Source of the DNA: JBKJUK01 sp046590705 | Lineage (GTDB): Bacteria > Acidobacteriota > Thermoanaerobaculia > Gp7-AA8 | NCBI GenBank assembly: GCA_046590705.1 | Contig: JBKJUK010000245.1 | Span: forward strand, 1-7,194 | DNA: 7,194 bases | Direction: 5' to 3' | In this document: positions 5,044 to 7,194 of the stretch, one piece after another | Layout: each line of letters starts with the position of its first letter | Numbering within the stretch: position 1 is the stretch's first letter | Program-made: the position numbers and the translations under genes | The notes under the pieces: generated by a model | Seen by the model: only the letters and a program-made list of their open reading frames with translations | What the model was told of the DNA's origin: nothing | Databases searched by the model: none

Positions 5044-5334
5044 ATGGACGCCATGACGCTGTGGAAAATCTCCTGGGCAATCGGAGCCGTCGTCGTTGTG
5101 ATCGTAGCGGTTCTTCTCATTCTGATCCTGGCCGCCGCCCGTCGAATCGACAGCCGCGCCGCTGAGATCTGGCAGGCCGGAAAAGAGATTGCCTCCAATA
5201 CAGTCTCGATCTGGATGCTGCAGAAAACGAATGTAGTTGCCAGTGAGATTCTCTCCGTTGCACGCGGAATCGCGGGCGGAGCCGGTGCGATCGATGAGAA
5301 GCTTGCGTCCCTGGCTAGGGGGAAAGACGCGTGA
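5044..5334 (+). CDS. Small single-span membrane protein, array member 1 (type A)
   Basis: The 96-residue protein begins with the hydrophobic segment WKISWAIGAVVVVIVAVLLI (about residues 7-30), followed by a basic AARRIDSR turn and a long amphipathic helix with no Cys or obvious catalytic residues. The N-terminal span followed by a soluble helix suggests a membrane-anchored helical or coiled-coil protein. It shares W-x-IS-x-AI in the membrane span and an (A)(S/G)NTxxI motif after the span with member 3. Its TGA overlaps the GTG start of member 2. No known family is recognised. Membership in a four-gene array directly upstream of hypF suggests a role with the hydrogenase or its membrane attachment, but this is inference only. 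Confidence 0.8.
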   Translation: MDAMTLWKISWAIGAVVVVIVAVLLILILAAARRIDSRAAEIWQAGKEIASNTVSIWMLQKTNVVASEILSVARGIAGGAGAIDEKLASLARGKDA

Positions 5335-5621
5335 GCGCGGTTCTCATCGCAACATTGATCTACCTCGCGATCCTGGTCGGAGCGCTCGCCGTAGGGTTGA
5401 TCATGATTGCCTCGAGACTCTGGGCGACCGCGGCGGCCCTCACCAAAATCCGGGACGGTCTGGCGATCGTTCAGGCCGACACCAAACCACTCGCCGGCTA
5501 CCTCACCGGAATCAACGGCGCGCTCACACAACTCGGCGGTGGTCTCTCCTCGGTTCTGGCCCGACTGCTACGGCTCAACGCCGCGCTCGGCCGGATCACT
5601 GAAAAATCGAAGGTGGCCTGA
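5331..5621 (+). CDS. Small single-span membrane protein, array member 2 (type B)
   Basis: It starts at GTG5331, overlapping the stop of member 1 in a GTGA, so translation is coupled. The 96 residues have a hydrophobic N-terminus (LIATLIYLAILVGALAVGLIM, about 5-26) and then an amphipathic helical tail. The stretch TKPLAGYLTGINGALTQL, then GGGLSSV, matches TSPLPGEINGVAENLTQI, then ANGLSVV, in member 4. The shared pattern is TxPLxGxxxGxxxxLTQxxxGLSxV, clear evidence of paralogy. The function is unknown. Gly, Ala and Leu spacing suggests helix packing or oligomer formation. Confidence 0.8.
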   Translation: MSAVLIATLIYLAILVGALAVGLIMIASRLWATAAALTKIRDGLAIVQADTKPLAGYLTGINGALTQLGGGLSSVLARLLRLNAALGRITEKSKVA

Positions 5622-5623
5622 CC

Positions 5624-5920
5624 ATGACGACCGCGGTACATGTCATCTGGTGGATCTCTCTGGCAATCGCTTTTGGCGTGACACTGCTGGCCGTCGGCTA
5701 TCTACTGGCTGTGATTCGAACCTGCGGCCATATCCTCGAACTTGCGCAGAAGACAATTCCGTCAGCGCTCGTGATCGCAGGAAATACGAGCGCCATCAAA
5801 AATCTAACCGCCGTGATCGCGCTGGCCCCGACGCTTCTGAGCGTCGCAGGAAGCATCGACGCAACATCCGAAGTGCTCGCTTCAACAGTGGAATCCGTAG
5901 CCCCGGCGGTGCAACGATGA
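5624..5920 (+). CDS. Small single-span membrane protein, array member 3 (type A')
   Basis: The ATG lies two bases after the stop of member 2. The 98-residue product has a membrane span at about residues 8-30 (VIWWISLAIAFGVTLLAVGY), a short loop containing Cys34, and an amphipathic helical tail ending in APAVQR. WxISxAI in the span and AGNTSAI in the tail match WKISWAI and ASNTVSI of member 1. Its tail is Ala/Val/Ser-rich like the others. It overlaps member 4 by four bases (ATGA). Confidence 0.8.
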   Translation: MTTAVHVIWWISLAIAFGVTLLAVGYLLAVIRTCGHILELAQKTIPSALVIAGNTSAIKNLTAVIALAPTLLSVAGSIDATSEVLASTVESVAPAVQR

Positions 5921-6210
5921 TTCTCTGGACCATCCTCACCGCTGTCCTGGTGCTCACTCTCCTGATCGTTCTCACCTGGGCTCTGGCGAATGTACTTCGC
6001 GCGCTCGAGGGAATCCGCCGGAGCCTCGAGAAGATCGCCATGGGGGTGAAGGCAATCAGTGTTGAGACCTCGCCACTTCCTGGCGAAATCAACGGAGTTG
6101 CAGAGAATCTCACCCAAATCGCCAACGGCCTTTCAGTCGTTGACTCTCACCTTTCCGCGAGTGCTGATTCGCTTCCTGGTGCTGCACGCAATCTCGGTTT
6201 GATTCATTGA
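5917..6210 (+). CDS. Small single-span membrane protein, array member 4 (type B')
   Basis: ATG5917 overlaps the member 3 stop as ATGA. A much longer frame upstream of this ATG is a shadow of members 2 and 3. The 97 residues start with MILWTILTAVLVLTLLIVLT (one membrane span, about 2-26), followed by LRALEGIRRSLEKIAMGV, an amphipathic helix, and the TxPLxG...LTQ...GLSxV block shared with member 2. The end is helix-like (SADSLPGAARNLGLIH). It stops 11 bases before the hypF start, consistent with one operon covering the array and hypF. Confidence 0.8.
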   Translation: MILWTILTAVLVLTLLIVLTWALANVLRALEGIRRSLEKIAMGVKAISVETSPLPGEINGVAENLTQIANGLSVVDSHLSASADSLPGAARNLGLIH

Positions 6211-6221
6211 TCCGCTGAGTC

Positions 6222-7194
6222 GTGACCGCTGATCGAGTGGCGACCGTCGAAACAACGCAGCGCGCCGGCTTCCGCGTCCGCGGCGTGGTTCAGGGGGTCG
6301 GCTTCCGTCCGTTCGTGTATCGGCTCGCGACCTCAGCGAACCTCTGCGGCTTCGTGCGGAACGAGAAGGGGAGCGTCTGGATCGAGATCGAGGGGAACCT
6401 GTCCGATCTCGAGCAATTTCCGATACGGCTGCGCGCCCAGGCTCCTCGAGCGTCGGTCATCGACTCAGTCACCCGAGAAACGCTTGCCTCGCGCGACGAT
6501 CACCATTTCTCGATCGTCCCCAGCTCGGATTCCGACGACCGCGGAGCAATCGTTCCCTCCGACCTTGCGACCTGCGACGCGTGCGTTGCGGAACTGCTCG
6601 ATCCGACCAACCGACGATTCGAATATCCGTTCCTCAACTGCACCGACTGCGGTCCACGCTATTCGATTGTCGAATCGCTTCCATACGACCGGGCGCGCAC
6701 GACCATGCAGGCCTTTCAGCTGTGCGCTCCATGCAGATCGGAGTACGAGGATCCGACTGACCGCCGCTTCCATGCCGAGCCGATTGCGTGCGCAGCGTGT
6801 GGTCCACAACTCACTCTCGTCTCATCTGATGGGACTTCGTTCGATGGCGACCTTTTGTCTCATGCGACTCGAATGCTCCTCGGTGGAAAGATCCTGGCCA
6901 TCAAAGGTCTCGGTGGTTTTCAGCTGGCCGTCGACGCGCGAAATGACGCTGCCGTCATGCGCTTGCGAACTGCGAAGCATCGTCCTCACCAACCGTTCGC
7001 CGTCATGGCGCGCGACCTCAACACCACATCGACGATCGGATTTCCAGAGACTGCAGCGAGGCGCGAGCTGACCTCATCTCGCGCGCCAATCGTGCTTCTG
7101 CCGCGACGCCCGGGAACGCTCGCTGCTTCCGTCGCACCTGCTCTCGAAGAGATTGGAGTGATGCTGCCCTCTACACCGCTTCACCATCTGCTGC
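6222..7194 (+). CDS. hypF: Carbamoyltransferase HypF, N-terminal part (3' end outside window)
   Basis: The frame is open from GTG6222 to the window edge, giving 324 residues of a protein normally about 750 long. Domains in order are an acylphosphatase domain (RGVVQGVGFRPF at 20-31, with GFVRNEKG supplying the conserved Asn47); two HypF zinc fingers with Cys at 118/121, 140/143, 168/171 and 190/193, exactly CxxC-x18-CxxC-x24-CxxC-x18-CxxC; and the start of the YrdC-like domain (AIKGLGGFQLAVDARN, then RPHQPFAVM). Family knowledge: HypF activates carbamoyl phosphate and passes the carbamoyl group to HypE, giving the CN ligands of the active-site iron. GTG6237 is an alternative start removing five residues. 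It follows the membrane array by 11 bases. No in-frame stop or missing ligand is seen. Confidence 0.97.
   Translation, partial: MTADRVATVETTQRAGFRVRGVVQGVGFRPFVYRLATSANLCGFVRNEKGSVWIEIEGNLSDLEQFPIRLRAQAPRASVIDSVTRETLASRDDHHFSIVPSSDSDDRGAIVPSDLATCDACVAELLDPTNRRFEYPFLNCTDCGPRYSIVESLPYDRARTTMQAFQLCAPCRSEYEDPTDRRFHAEPIACAACGPQLTLVSSDGTSFDGDLLSHATRMLLGGKILAIKGLGGFQLAVDARNDAAVMRLRTAKHRPHQPFAVMARDLNTTSTIGFPETAARRELTSSRAPIVLLPRRPGTLAASVAPALEEIGVMLPSTPLHHLL

Noticed and set aside
5407..6210. 267-codon + strand frame covering the membrane array
   Set aside because: Only its last 97 codons, from ATG5917, look like a membrane protein paralogue; the earlier Arg/Ser/Pro-rich part is a shadow of members 2 and 3.
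6484..7071. 195-codon + strand frame inside the hypF region
   Set aside because: It is a shadow of the hypF frame, which carries the acylphosphatase and zinc-finger motifs.
1..7194. CRISPR array, tRNA or rRNA gene
   Set aside because: No regularly spaced direct repeats of CRISPR size and no cloverleaf or rRNA-like conserved stretches were seen.

Overview
The window is GC-rich bacterial DNA carrying the distal part of a [NiFe]-hydrogenase structural and maturation cluster. Almost all genes read on the + strand. The cut-off large-subunit tail, the order of accessory genes (two protease-fold proteins, a CooC/MinD-type ATPase, a NifU-Rieske fusion, a small Cys-cluster protein, then hypF) and the intergenic palindromes resemble clusters for high-affinity group 1h (formerly group 5) hydrogenases, as known from Acidobacteriota and Actinobacteria. 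The secreted protein with its 'SAQQ' signal-peptide end and the palindromic repeats lean towards Acidobacteriota. This host assignment is inference.

Layout. 1-181: C-terminus of the hydrogenase large subunit with its nickel-binding DPCxxCxxH motif and a 20-residue cleavable tail. 221-811: a protease-fold protein (HyaD/HybD family) that has lost nickel-ligand residues. 812-1174: no gene, but a long imperfect palindrome and a run of heptamer repeats. 1175-1939: a CooC-like nickel-handling ATPase with an in-frame UGA exactly where the first Cys of the CxC nickel-binding motif belongs. 1945-2421: a canonical maturation protease. 2411-3214: a NifU-type Fe-S domain fused to a Rieske-like domain. 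3186-3530: a small winged-helix-like protein ending in a Cys cluster. These last genes abut or overlap and look like one operon. 3531-3688: a palindromic element. 3689-4489: a secreted LolA-like protein of unknown role. 4490-5043: no gene, but a dense palindromic repeat cluster. 5044-6210: four tandem, translationally coupled single-span membrane proteins of about 96-98 residues in an A-B-A'-B' order. 6222-7194: the 5' part of hypF.

The genes fit one job. HypF starts synthesis of the CN ligands of the active-site iron. The CooC-like ATPase is a candidate for delivering or checking nickel. The protease removes the large-subunit tail after metal insertion. The NifU-Rieske protein plausibly supplies Fe-S clusters or carries electrons.

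The most striking observation is that the ATPase appears to be a selenoprotein. The reading frame is intact on both sides of one UGA, the UGA replaces a Cys of CxC at residue 113, and a hairpin with a GU-containing loop lies at a bacterial-SECIS-like distance downstream. A Sec-x-Cys nickel site in a CooC-type maturation ATPase is, as far as I know, not described. Further oddities are the ligand-less protease paralogue, the Rieske domain lacking its first His, and the four-gene membrane-protein array.
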